Below, in pieces: positions 8,596 to 15,121 of a stretch of DNA of 19,639 nt; position 1 is the first letter of the stretch, and each line of letters starts with the position of its first letter. Below the pieces are notes generated by a model that saw only the letters and a program-made list of their open reading frames with translations, searched no databases and was not told the DNA's origin. Position numbers and translations under genes: made by a program. Origin of the DNA: an uncultured Collinsella sp. (lineage in GTDB: Bacteria; Actinomycetota; Coriobacteriia; Coriobacteriales; Coriobacteriaceae); NCBI GenBank assembly GCA_900548255.1, contig URKH01000037.1, positions 1-19,639 on the forward strand. Direction: 5' to 3'.

Positions 8596-8634
8596 AAACC
8601 ACCACAAAGGTGCCTGTCCCCAATGTGGTGGTTT
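8596..8634. repeat. REP-like palindrome just downstream of tRNA-Sec
   Basis: An 11-bp perfect inverted repeat, AAACCACCACA (8596-8606) and TGTGGTGGTTT (8624-8634), encloses a 17-nt loop containing GGTGCCTGTCCCC. It begins 13 bases after the tRNA-Sec CCA end. The GCCTGTCCC core recurs as ACCTGTCCC in the selA-transporter gap, suggesting a dispersed palindromic element family. It might also act as the tRNA-Sec 3' processing or termination hairpin. Confidence 0.55.
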
Positions 8635-8647
8635 TGGCGAGATGCGT

Positions 8648-8744
8648 TGGCGGGAACGTATGTGAATCGAACACATCCAAGACGTTTTGCACGCCTCACA
8701 ACGGTTTTGAGGACCGCGGGGCCCACCGGAGCCCATCCGCTCCC
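8648..8744 (-). tRNA. selC: tRNA-Sec (anticodon UCA)
   Basis: Selenocysteine tRNA that decodes recoded UGA. The 97-nt reverse complement starts GGGAGCGG and ends ACGTTCCC-G-CCA, giving the long eight-position acceptor stem typical of bacterial tRNA-Sec (its eighth position looks like a G/A mismatch). The anticodon arm is GCGGT/ACCGT around loop CCTCAAA, giving anticodon TCA. A long variable arm folds as AGGCGT/ACGTCT. The T arm is ATGTG-TTCGATT-CACAT. CCA is encoded at 8648-8650. Position 33 is C rather than the near-universal U. It lies directly after selB on the same strand, as expected for a Sec locus. Confidence 0.95.
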
Positions 8745-8756
8745 AAACGTGGCGGT

Positions 8757-8762
8757 ATTTTA
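8757..8762 (-). promoter_or_regulatory. candidate -10 element of tRNA-Sec
   Basis: TAAAAT on the minus strand, one mismatch from TATAAT, ends 12 bases before the tRNA-Sec 5' end and sits inside the small palindrome GGTAAAATACC. No good -35 hexamer is visible at 16-18 bp. tRNA-Sec could also be co-transcribed with selB, whose stop is 61 bases upstream. Confidence 0.35.
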
Positions 8763-8805
8763 CCAAACTAGCAGGGCGTCGTGGCGAACAGCGATACGGC
8801 AGCCC

Positions 8806-10776
8806 CTAACGAAGCGATCTTAGGCCGCCGGCTCCTTTGTCGAGCGTCGTAAAACGCACCGCATCCAGGTGCTCCAAGATGCTAATGGCTCGCTTGCGCG
8901 ACACGCCCAGGGCCTCGCGCAGCACACTCGTGGTGACAGCGCCGCCGGCAGCCTCGATAGCCGCCGCAACGACCTCGCGCGCCTGAGCCTCGGCGGCGGC
9001 GGACAAGGCAACGTCGCGCTCGACCTTAACGATCGAGCGGTTGAGCGAAAGCTCGCGCAGGGCACGCGTCATGGTGTCGCGATCGAGTTGCAACTGCTGC
9101 CCCACCTCGGGAAGCGTCGGTGCATCGAGGCCCGCCTCGTCCAGCAGGGCCGCGATGCGCCGGCCTGCCTCGCGCACCACACGTATCGCCGCAGCGGCGG
9201 AATGTGGGTCGTAGACCTCAGACCCCTCCTGGGCGCAGATGCCGCGCGCACAGCCCTCGAGGATGAGCGCAGACGCGACGTCTTCGCCCGCTTTCGGCCA
9301 GGCGACATGCGCAACCTCGCCCGGGGTGAAGCCCGTTTGCTTGGGCGCGGCCTTATGCATGGCGACAAGCGTGTCGGCGAGGGCGGCAAGGGCGGCATCG
9401 AGCACAGCGGGGGCGGCATAGAGCTCCTCGGTCGAGCGCTCCGGATGGAGGGCGACCGCATCGCCCGACGCCACCGCGGCGTGCAGGAGCCTCGCGACTT
9501 CGACACCGGAAAGGTCGAGCGCACGGGCGGCAACGGCCGCCGGCACGGGCAGGCGCTGCAGCCCCAGCCATGCGGCAATGGCGGCGGCGCGGTCGCCGGC
9601 ATCCAGAGCCCTGAGCAGCGAGACCTCTTCCGCGGAGAGGTCGCGCGAGCGGCGGCACCGCGAAAGAAGAACGCAACCGCCGCCGATAAGTACCACCGGG
9701 GAGAACGCAAGCACGATGAGACCGTCGCCCGAGCGCACGGGAAGGCGCTCCTTCAGGCGGATTTGCACGGTACGCGTCTCGCCCGGGGCAATCGGCCCCG
9801 CGCCCTCCATGAGCATGATACGGCCGAGGACCTCTGCCGTGCCCACCATCACGTGGACGCGCGTGCCGGACTCGAAGGGCACGGGCTTGGCGCCCTCGCG
9901 CCCCAGATAGGTGAAGCGCGCGATAAGCCTGAGCGTCGAGCCCTCGGCACCAGACCCGCAGAGGACCTCGCCGCGCGGAAGGTCGCCCGCGCCGTCGCCC
10001 ACGATGTTGAGCGCCACGCGCTGTCCGGGCAACGCCCGAGGAGTATCGCCATGCACCTGAATCGCGCGAACGCGGCAGCGCACGCCCGCGGGACTCGAAA
10101 CGAGCTCATCGCCCACCGCCACGGGGGCATCGTGAAGCGTGCCCGTGACGACCGTCCCGGATCCCTTGATGGTGAAGCAGCGGTCGATGGGCAGGCGCGG
10201 GGCCAGACAGGGGCGCACCGGGCGGGATGCGGCATCGGCCAGGAAAGAGTCGATAGCGGTATCGAGGGCAAGGCGAACGTCCTCGATACCCGCACCCGTG
10301 CGAGAGGAAACGGGCACCACGGGCGCATTGGCAAAGACGGTATCGCCGAGGAAATCCATCAAGTCGAGCTCGGCGAGCTCCGCCGTCTCGTCATCGGCCA
10401 GATCGCGCATCGTAAGCGCAACGACCATGTGCGTCACACCCAACAGCTCCAGTACGCGAACATGCTCGCGGGTCTGCGGCATCACGCCCTCAACGGCAGA
10501 AACCACCAGCAACGCAACATCCACGCCGGTAGCACCCTGCACCATGGCGCGTAGGTAGTGCGCATGACCGGGTACATCGACCAGGCCGACAAGCTTGCCG
10601 CTCGGCAGCACCAGCTCGCCAAAACCGAGCTCCGTGGTCATACCGCGGCGCCGCTCGACCTCCAGACGGTCGGGATTTTTTCCGGTCAGCGCCTCGATAA
10701 GGGCTGACTTTCCGTGGTCGACGTGCCCCGCCGTTCCAACGACAACGGGACATTCGACAAGCTCGCGCGCAGTCAT
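8806..10776 (-). CDS. selB: selenocysteine-specific elongation factor SelB
   Basis: Translational GTPase that brings Sec-tRNA to UGA codons carrying a SECIS hairpin. The product from the ATG at 10776 has 656 residues, slightly longer than E. coli SelB (614). G1 is GHVDHGKS (17-24), the switch I region is RRRGMTTELGF (about 42-52) and G3 is DVPGH (67-71). The G4 position reads TMRD (122-125) instead of the usual TKxD or NKxD. Beta-barrel EF-Tu-like domains follow to about 350. The C-terminus has winged-helix repeats, the last in TTSVLREALGVSRKRAISIL, which bind SECIS RNA. Its ATG overlaps the selA stop by four bases (ATGA), so the pair is translationally coupled. The alternative start at 10821 would overlap selA more deeply and is not favoured. 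Confidence 0.95.
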   Translation of the reverse strand: MTARELVECPVVVGTAGHVDHGKSALIEALTGKNPDRLEVERRRGMTTELGFGELVLPSGKLVGLVDVPGHAHYLRAMVQGATGVDVALLVVSAVEGVMPQTREHVRVLELLGVTHMVVALTMRDLADDETAELAELDLMDFLGDTVFANAPVVPVSSRTGAGIEDVRLALDTAIDSFLADAASRPVRPCLAPRLPIDRCFTIKGSGTVVTGTLHDAPVAVGDELVSSPAGVRCRVRAIQVHGDTPRALPGQRVALNIVGDGAGDLPRGEVLCGSGAEGSTLRLIARFTYLGREGAKPVPFESGTRVHVMVGTAEVLGRIMLMEGAGPIAPGETRTVQIRLKERLPVRSGDGLIVLAFSPVVLIGGGCVLLSRCRRSRDLSAEEVSLLRALDAGDRAAAIAAWLGLQRLPVPAAVAARALDLSGVEVARLLHAAVASGDAVALHPERSTEELYAAPAVLDAALAALADTLVAMHKAAPKQTGFTPGEVAHVAWPKAGEDVASALILEGCARGICAQEGSEVYDPHSAAAAIRVVREAGRRIAALLDEAGLDAPTLPEVGQQLQLDRDTMTRALRELSLNRSIVKVERDVALSAAAEAQAREVVAAAIEAAGGAVTTSVLREALGVSRKRAISILEHLDAVRFTTLDKGAGGLRSLR

Positions 10777-12230
10777 CGGCGCAAACCCGCCCGCACGGCG
10801 TCGGCCAACGCAGACGCACACAAATCAAGGTCGGTATCGTGCACAAGCGTGCGAACGTCAAACAGCACCTGGTCGTGCTGTACGCGCGTCACAACCGGCG
10901 TATCGGGCTCCTGAACCATAGCGCGCTTCAGGCCATCGACGGACAGGCGCCCATCGACGGGGCAGACGGCAACGCAAAAGGTTGGGAGCTCGACGGTCGG
11001 CAGCGAGCCACCGCCCGGGGCAGAAGCGCCTTCGACAACCTGCAGCTCCACCGCCTCCTCGCACTGAGAGTCACGAAGCTTGCGCAGCATGCGGTCATGC
11101 AGGCGCTTGGCCTGACGCTCGAGCGGAGCCGGCGCGCCGGAAAGCATGTTGAGCACCGGGATCTCCCGATGCGCTGTATCGGGACCGGTCACATACAGAC
11201 GCAGGGTAGCCTCGAGCGCCGCGAGCGTGAGCTTGCCGGGGCGAAGCGCGCGCATAAGCGGATGAGAGGCGCAGGCAGCGATAACCTGGGTACTGCCGAG
11301 GATAATGCCCGCCTGCGAAGCACCAAGCAACTTGTCGCCCGAACACGAGACAACGTCGACGCCAGCGCAAAGCGAAGCGGACGTGGGCTTCTCCCCCGCA
11401 TCGGCAAGCACCCCGTCTGCCAGCAAAGCGCCCGAGCCTTGGTCCTCGTAAAGCAAAAGCCCGTGCTCGTGCGCCAGTGCAGAAAGCTCCGCCGCGGAAA
11501 CCTCCTCGTGGAAGCCCTCGATACGGTAGTTGGAAGGATGAACTTTCAGGATCATCGCCGTGTTGGGCGTAATGGCGCTTTGATAATCGTCCAGATGCGT
11601 GCGGTTGGTGGAGCCCACCTCGACAAGCTTGGCACCCGAAGCCGCCATGATGTCGGGGATACGGAAACTGCCTCCCACCTCGACAAGCTCGCCGCGGCTC
11701 ACGATTACCTCTTTGCCGCATGCATGCGCGGCAAGCACCAACAGCACCGCCGCGGCGTTATTGTTGACAACCAAGGCGTCCTGCGCCCCCGTGAGTGTGC
11801 GCAGCAGGCGCGCGGCATGCTCCTTGCGGCCCCCGCGAGCACAGGTCGCGACGTCGTACTCGAGCGTGCTGTAGCTGCGGGCGACGTCGGTCACCGCCTG
11901 CACCGCTGCGGGAGCGAGCGGAGCACGGCCCAGATTGGTGTGAATCACAACGCCTGTCGCGTTGACGGCGGGACGCAGGGTCGGCAGCGACAGACGGTGG
12001 CACCGCCGCTCAATGGCCAAGGCGAGCTCGCGCTTGTTCCTCGCGGGGACGCCGGAGCGAATCGCCGCGCGCTCGGCATCGAGCTCAACACCGATCGCCT
12101 CGCGCACGATCGTATCGCCCGCATCGCCGGCAGCCTTCATGACCGGCCACTCCGCCAGCAGCTCGTGGACAGCGGGAATGGAGCGCAGGCGGTCGCGCAC
12201 CTCGGCGGGCATGGATTCGCAGTCGCTCAT
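10773..12230 (-). CDS. selA: L-seryl-tRNA(Sec) selenium transferase SelA
   Basis: PLP enzyme that converts seryl-tRNA-Sec to selenocysteyl-tRNA-Sec using selenophosphate from SelD. The product from the ATG at 12230 has 485 residues, close to the usual 460-470. An N-terminal tRNA-binding region of about 60 residues precedes the fold-type I core. GVVIHTNLGRAPL (93-105) is a family hallmark, and YEDQGSGAL lies at about 261-269. The PLP lysine is Lys300 in CSGDKLLGASQAGI, matching E. coli Lys295. A GAAAGG ribosome site lies six to eight bases upstream. An ATG-less upstream extension to 12305 would run into the palindromic element and is unlikely. It is the first gene of selA-selB followed by tRNA-Sec. 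Confidence 0.96.
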   Translation of the reverse strand: MSDCESMPAEVRDRLRSIPAVHELLAEWPVMKAAGDAGDTIVREAIGVELDAERAAIRSGVPARNKRELALAIERRCHRLSLPTLRPAVNATGVVIHTNLGRAPLAPAAVQAVTDVARSYSTLEYDVATCARGGRKEHAARLLRTLTGAQDALVVNNNAAAVLLVLAAHACGKEVIVSRGELVEVGGSFRIPDIMAASGAKLVEVGSTNRTHLDDYQSAITPNTAMILKVHPSNYRIEGFHEEVSAAELSALAHEHGLLLYEDQGSGALLADGVLADAGEKPTSASLCAGVDVVSCSGDKLLGASQAGIILGSTQVIAACASHPLMRALRPGKLTLAALEATLRLYVTGPDTAHREIPVLNMLSGAPAPLERQAKRLHDRMLRKLRDSQCEEAVELQVVEGASAPGGGSLPTVELPTFCVAVCPVDGRLSVDGLKRAMVQEPDTPVVTRVQHDQVLFDVRTLVHDTDLDLCASALADAVRAGLRR

Positions 12231-12307
12231 GGAAAGCCTTTCGACATATTCAATAAAAAGCAGGTCCCCCACGATCATCGTCGGCCACCAAATGGCGACG
12301 CGCATGC

Positions 12308-12393
12308 AAAAGGGACAGGTCCATTATGGCAGCTCATGGCAAGACGGCGCAGCGCCTCGTCCAAACCCGCCAAAATAAACCTGTCCCTCTTTG
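12308..12393. repeat. GGGACAGGT-bounded inverted-repeat element
   Basis: In the selA-transporter gap, GGGACAGGT (12312-12320) and ACCTGTCCC (12379-12387) are perfect 9-bp inverted arms about 58 bp apart, with A-rich and T-rich flanks extending the match. Read on the minus strand, the distal arm is followed by TTTT, so it could end the transporter transcript. The shared CCTGTCCC core with the element near 8600 suggests a mobile palindromic (REP/RAYT-type) family. Genome copy number is unknown to me. Confidence 0.5.
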
Positions 12394-12414
12394 GTCGGTT
12401 ATGCCATGGGGCCT

Positions 12415-13251
12415 TTAGGCCTCCCTGTTGGCGTAGATAAACCAGTAGCCCAGCGCAACGATCAGGGCGCCGCCCACGATATTGCCGAGCGTGGCGACGG
12501 AAAGATTGAGCGCCAGGCCCGCCGCGTTGAGGGCGTCGGCGCCGGCGACATCAACTCCATAGCCGCAGGAGTGCATCAAAATACCCATGGGCAAAAAGTA
12601 CATGTTGGCAACGCAGTGCTCAAAACCGCAGGCCACAAACGCGGCAATGGGCAGCAGAATGCCCACGACCTTGTCGATCACGGTCCTGCCAGCGGTACCG
12701 ATCCATACAGCCAGGCACACAAAGATGTTGCACAGAATGCCGCGGAAGAAGATGGTGACGGCGTCAATCGAAACCTTACCGGCGGCGACGCTCACCATGG
12801 TGTTGGCGACGGCCTCGCCGTTGAGCTTGTAAATAGCTGCCATGTAAACCAAAAAGACGACGAACAGCGCGCCGGCAAAGTTGCCGATCCACACAGCGAC
12901 CCAAGCCTTGAGCATCTGGGCGAGCGTGATCTTTTTGCTCTTGAGCGCGCAGACCATAAGCGAGTTGCCGGTAAACAGCTCCGCGCCGCAAATGAGCACG
13001 AGCACCAGACCCAGGCAAAAAGCAAGGCCACCCACAAAGCGCTGGGCGCCCCAGCCAAGCGTGGGATCGCTCAAAAAGACCGTGAAGAACAGGCCGCCAA
13101 AGGCGATGAACGCGCCGGCGAACATGGCAAGCATAAAGGCCTTCGAGGTCGGTAGATTGGCCTTGGTAACACCGGCAGCCTCGGTCTTGGCCTCGATCGC
13201 GGCGGGCGCCAGGCAATCGGGGGTGGAATATTCTGCCTTGGAATCTGCCAT
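12415..13251 (-). CDS. formate/nitrite transporter family protein (FocA-like)
   Basis: Pentameric inner-membrane channel for formate, nitrite or hydrosulfide. The product from the ATG at 13251 has 278 residues, normal for the family, with six hydrophobic segments after a polar N-terminus of about 35 residues. Family motifs include AELFTGN and SLMVCALKSKK in the third segment region and GFEHCVANMYFLP near residue 205. Formate is the likeliest substrate in a gut anaerobe with selenocysteine machinery, because formate dehydrogenases are often selenoproteins; that is inference. The longer reading from 13386 would run through a terminator-like hairpin and is rejected. Two terminator-like hairpins lie upstream; the ribosome site is a weak AAGAAG. 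Confidence 0.93.
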   Translation of the reverse strand: MADSKAEYSTPDCLAPAAIEAKTEAAGVTKANLPTSKAFMLAMFAGAFIAFGGLFFTVFLSDPTLGWGAQRFVGGLAFCLGLVLVLICGAELFTGNSLMVCALKSKKITLAQMLKAWVAVWIGNFAGALFVVFLVYMAAIYKLNGEAVANTMVSVAAGKVSIDAVTIFFRGILCNIFVCLAVWIGTAGRTVIDKVVGILLPIAAFVACGFEHCVANMYFLPMGILMHSCGYGVDVAGADALNAAGLALNLSVATLGNIVGGALIVALGYWFIYANREA

Positions 13252-13316
13252 GTCGATCACTTCTTTCTTACGTTGTGGGACAAGCATTGCCAAAGCACAT
13301 GTCCCGCGCCGGATGG

Positions 13317-13357
13317 TCAAAACAAAACAGGCCAGAAGTAAACGTACCTCTGACCTG
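13317..13357 (-). promoter_or_regulatory. terminator-like hairpin in the transporter leader
   Basis: Arms at 13328-13340 and 13345-13357 match at 11 of 13 positions, one mismatch being a possible G-U pair, with a four-base loop. The minus-strand hairpin is followed by TTTTGTTTTG. It lies downstream of the tRNA-Gly terminator and about 65 bases before the transporter ATG. It could be a second terminator of the tRNA transcript or an attenuator of the transporter. Confidence 0.55.
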
Positions 13358-13397
13358 CAAATTACTTGGAGCGACGGGTTCGTCACCCGGTACTCTC

Positions 13398-13436
13398 ACA
13401 AAAACGGCCTTGATCCCAAAAAGAATCAAAGCCGTT
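13398..13436 (-). terminator. intrinsic terminator of the tRNA-Pro/tRNA-Gly unit
   Basis: A 12-bp stem (arms 13425-13436 and 13403-13414, one G-U pair) with a 10-nt loop is followed on the minus strand by TTTTTG. It begins 12 bases after the tRNA-Gly CCA, an ideal place to end the two-tRNA transcript. Confidence 0.9.
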
Positions 13437-13447
13437 AACCAATCTTG

Positions 13448-13521
13448 TGGAGCGGGCGACGGGAATCGAACCCGCGTCATCAGCTTGGAAGGCTGGGGTT
13501 CTACCATTGAACTACGCCCGC
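13448..13521 (-). tRNA. tRNA-Gly (anticodon UCC)
   Basis: The 74-nt reverse complement has acceptor GCGGGCG/CGCCCGC and D loop AATGGTAGA. The anticodon arm CAGC-CTTCCAA-GCTG gives anticodon TCC. The T loop is GGGTTCGATTCCC, the discriminator is T and CCA is encoded at 13448-13450. It lies six bases after tRNA-Pro and is certainly on the same transcript. Confidence 0.97.
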
Positions 13522-13527
13522 AAGATA

Positions 13528-13604
13528 TGGTCGGGACGACAGGATTTGAACCTGCGACATCCTGCTCCCAAAGCAGGCGCGCTACCAAACTGCGCCACGT
13601 CCCG
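13528..13604 (-). tRNA. tRNA-Pro (anticodon UGG)
   Basis: The 77-nt reverse complement has acceptor CGGGACG/CGTCCCG and D arm GGCGCAGTTTGGTAGCGC. The anticodon stem CCTGC/GCAGG around loop TTTGGGA gives anticodon TGG. The T arm is GCAGGTTCAAATCCTGT, the discriminator is A and CCA is encoded at 13528-13530. Confidence 0.97.
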
Positions 13605-13655
13605 AAGGTGTTGAGCAGCTAAGGTCTAAACCTTGCGTGTCCCAAAGCGAAGGAA

Positions 13656-13684
13656 ATTATAGGTGAGACTCCCCGCCTGTGCAA
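13656..13684 (-). promoter_or_regulatory. sigma-70-type promoter of tRNA-Pro/tRNA-Gly
   Basis: On the minus strand TTGCAC (13679-13684), a 17-base spacer and a perfect TATAAT (13656-13661) make the best housekeeping promoter in the window. It starts only about 12 bases after the brnQ stop, so the tRNA pair is expressed independently of brnQ. The tRNA-Pro 5' end is 52 bases further on, leaving a leader to be trimmed by RNase P. Confidence 0.85.
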
Positions 13685-13695
13685 GCGACGATACC

Positions 13696-15054
13696 CTAGC
13701 TCCTCGAATGTGCGACAAACCGGCTATGGAGCAGACCGATCACAAAGGCAACCACGGCAACCGGTGCCCACGCAGCGCCGATATCTGCCAGCGGCAACGC
13801 ATCGAACGGTAGCCACGCGCCCGCAAAGAACGCATCGCGGACCGAAGTGATTACGCTCTGCACCGCGACAACGCCGCCGACCCAGACCCAAACCTGCGGA
13901 TGTGCGTCGCAAAAGCCGTGCACCAGGCCCATCAGCACCAGCACAATGGCAACGGGATACAAGGCGTTGAGCATGGGCACCGAGAACATAAGGATCACGT
14001 CGAGGCCCACGTTGGAAAGCACGCACGAAAATGCGGCGAACACAAAGGCGAGAACCGCAAAAGGACGGCGCATGGCCTCCTCGGAAGCCTCCGCTCCCCC
14101 TTCGACCACATACGTCTCGCAGAAGTAACGCGAGCAGCAGCTGATAAGGCCGATGCACACGTTCATGCAGGCGAGGAAAAAGATCGCAAAGACCACGACC
14201 GTGCCGGCAAGACCAAAATGCATAGAGGCCGAACGCGCAAGGATAGCGGCGCCGTTGGTAGCGTCGGGCATCACGGTGCCGAGCTGCATACCGGCAAGGC
14301 CCAAGCCGCAGTAGATGATGGCCATGAGCACGCCGGCGATAACACCAGAGCGCGAAATCTCGAAGGCCACACGCTTGTCATCGGTAACACCCAGCTCATG
14401 AATGGTCTCGGCGATGATGATGCCAAAGGCGAGCGACGCGAGCAGGTCCATGGTCTGATAGCCGGTCAAAAAGCCCTGCACGGCAGCACCGGCATTATAG
14501 GGAGCCTGTGGCGCGGCAGCGGGACCCAGCGGCGAGACCACGGCAGCGCCCACGACCAATACGATAAGGGCGATGAGCGCGGGGCCCGTAATGCGGCCGA
14601 GTACGCGCGTGATGACGCCGGGACGCAGCGTGAGCGCAAATGCGACGATAAAGAACCCGACGGCAAACACCAGGCGAGCCGTGGCGAGCGAGACGCCCTC
14701 GGGCAGCAGCGGCACCAGCATCTCGAAGGCCGTGGAGCTCGTGCGCGGAATGGCCAGGCACGGGCCGATAGCCAGATACACCGCCGCGACAAAGAACTCG
14801 CCAAATTTGGGGTGCACGCGGCCGGCAAGCTCGCGCGCCGTTCCGGCAAGTGCCACGGCGATAAAGCCCATAACGGGCAAGCCGATGGCGGCGATGAGAA
14901 AGCCAAGCATGGCGACCGGCGTGGCAGAACCTGCCTGCAGCGCCAGCAGCGGCGGAATAATGAGGTTGCCGGCGCCAAAGAGCATCGAGAACAGGGCGAT
15001 ACCGACGGTAACGACATGGTCGGAGCGCAGGCCGCGCGGCGCGGATGAGGCCAT
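13696..15054 (-). CDS. brnQ: branched-chain amino acid transporter BrnQ (LIVCS family)
   Basis: Inner-membrane symporter for leucine, isoleucine and valine. The product has 452 residues, typical of the family, with about 12 hydrophobic segments. The N-terminal signature ALFSMLFGAGNLIIPP (about 20-35) is diagnostic. A GYQTMDLLASLAFGIII segment around 195-215 is also characteristic. The ribosome site AAAGGTGG lies four to five bases before the ATG at 15054. A strong terminator hairpin ends about 21 bases upstream of the start, which leaves no room for a promoter between them. Cation coupling (Na+ or H+) is not decidable here. Confidence 0.94.
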   Translation of the reverse strand: MASSAPRGLRSDHVVTVGIALFSMLFGAGNLIIPPLLALQAGSATPVAMLGFLIAAIGLPVMGFIAVALAGTARELAGRVHPKFGEFFVAAVYLAIGPCLAIPRTSSTAFEMLVPLLPEGVSLATARLVFAVGFFIVAFALTLRPGVITRVLGRITGPALIALIVLVVGAAVVSPLGPAAAPQAPYNAGAAVQGFLTGYQTMDLLASLAFGIIIAETIHELGVTDDKRVAFEISRSGVIAGVLMAIIYCGLGLAGMQLGTVMPDATNGAAILARSASMHFGLAGTVVVFAIFFLACMNVCIGLISCCSRYFCETYVVEGGAEASEEAMRRPFAVLAFVFAAFSCVLSNVGLDVILMFSVPMLNALYPVAIVLVLMGLVHGFCDAHPQVWVWVGGVVAVQSVITSVRDAFFAGAWLPFDALPLADIGAAWAPVAVVAFVIGLLHSRFVAHSRS

Positions 15055-15075
15055 GGGACCACCTTTCGGGTCGAA

Positions 15076-15107
15076 ACAAAAACGGGACGGGCAAAAGGCC
15101 CATCCCG
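15076..15107 (-). terminator. intrinsic terminator between the cysteine desulfurase gene and brnQ
   Basis: A ten-base stem (arms 15083-15092 and 15098-15107, one G-U pair) with a five-base loop is followed on the minus strand by TTTTTG. It ends the selenium operon. Because it lies only about 21 bases before the brnQ ATG, it may also attenuate brnQ. Confidence 0.9.
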
Positions 15108-15121
15108 CAAGTATATACGCT

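Noticed and set aside
8648..8744. A UCA-anticodon tRNA as an opal suppressor or tRNA-Ser variant
   Set aside because: The eight-position acceptor stem, long variable arm and position directly after selB identify tRNA-Sec.
8475..8823. Small open frames on both strands across the tRNA-Sec region
   Set aside because: They read through the tRNA and the palindrome, lack ribosome sites and have no coding character.
13380..13395. A CGGGT-GACGA-ACCCG hairpin resembling one half of a guanidine-II (mini-ykkC) riboswitch before the transporter
   Set aside because: That class needs two ACGR-loop hairpins; the next hairpin does not have an ACGR loop, and a formate/nitrite channel is not an expected target.
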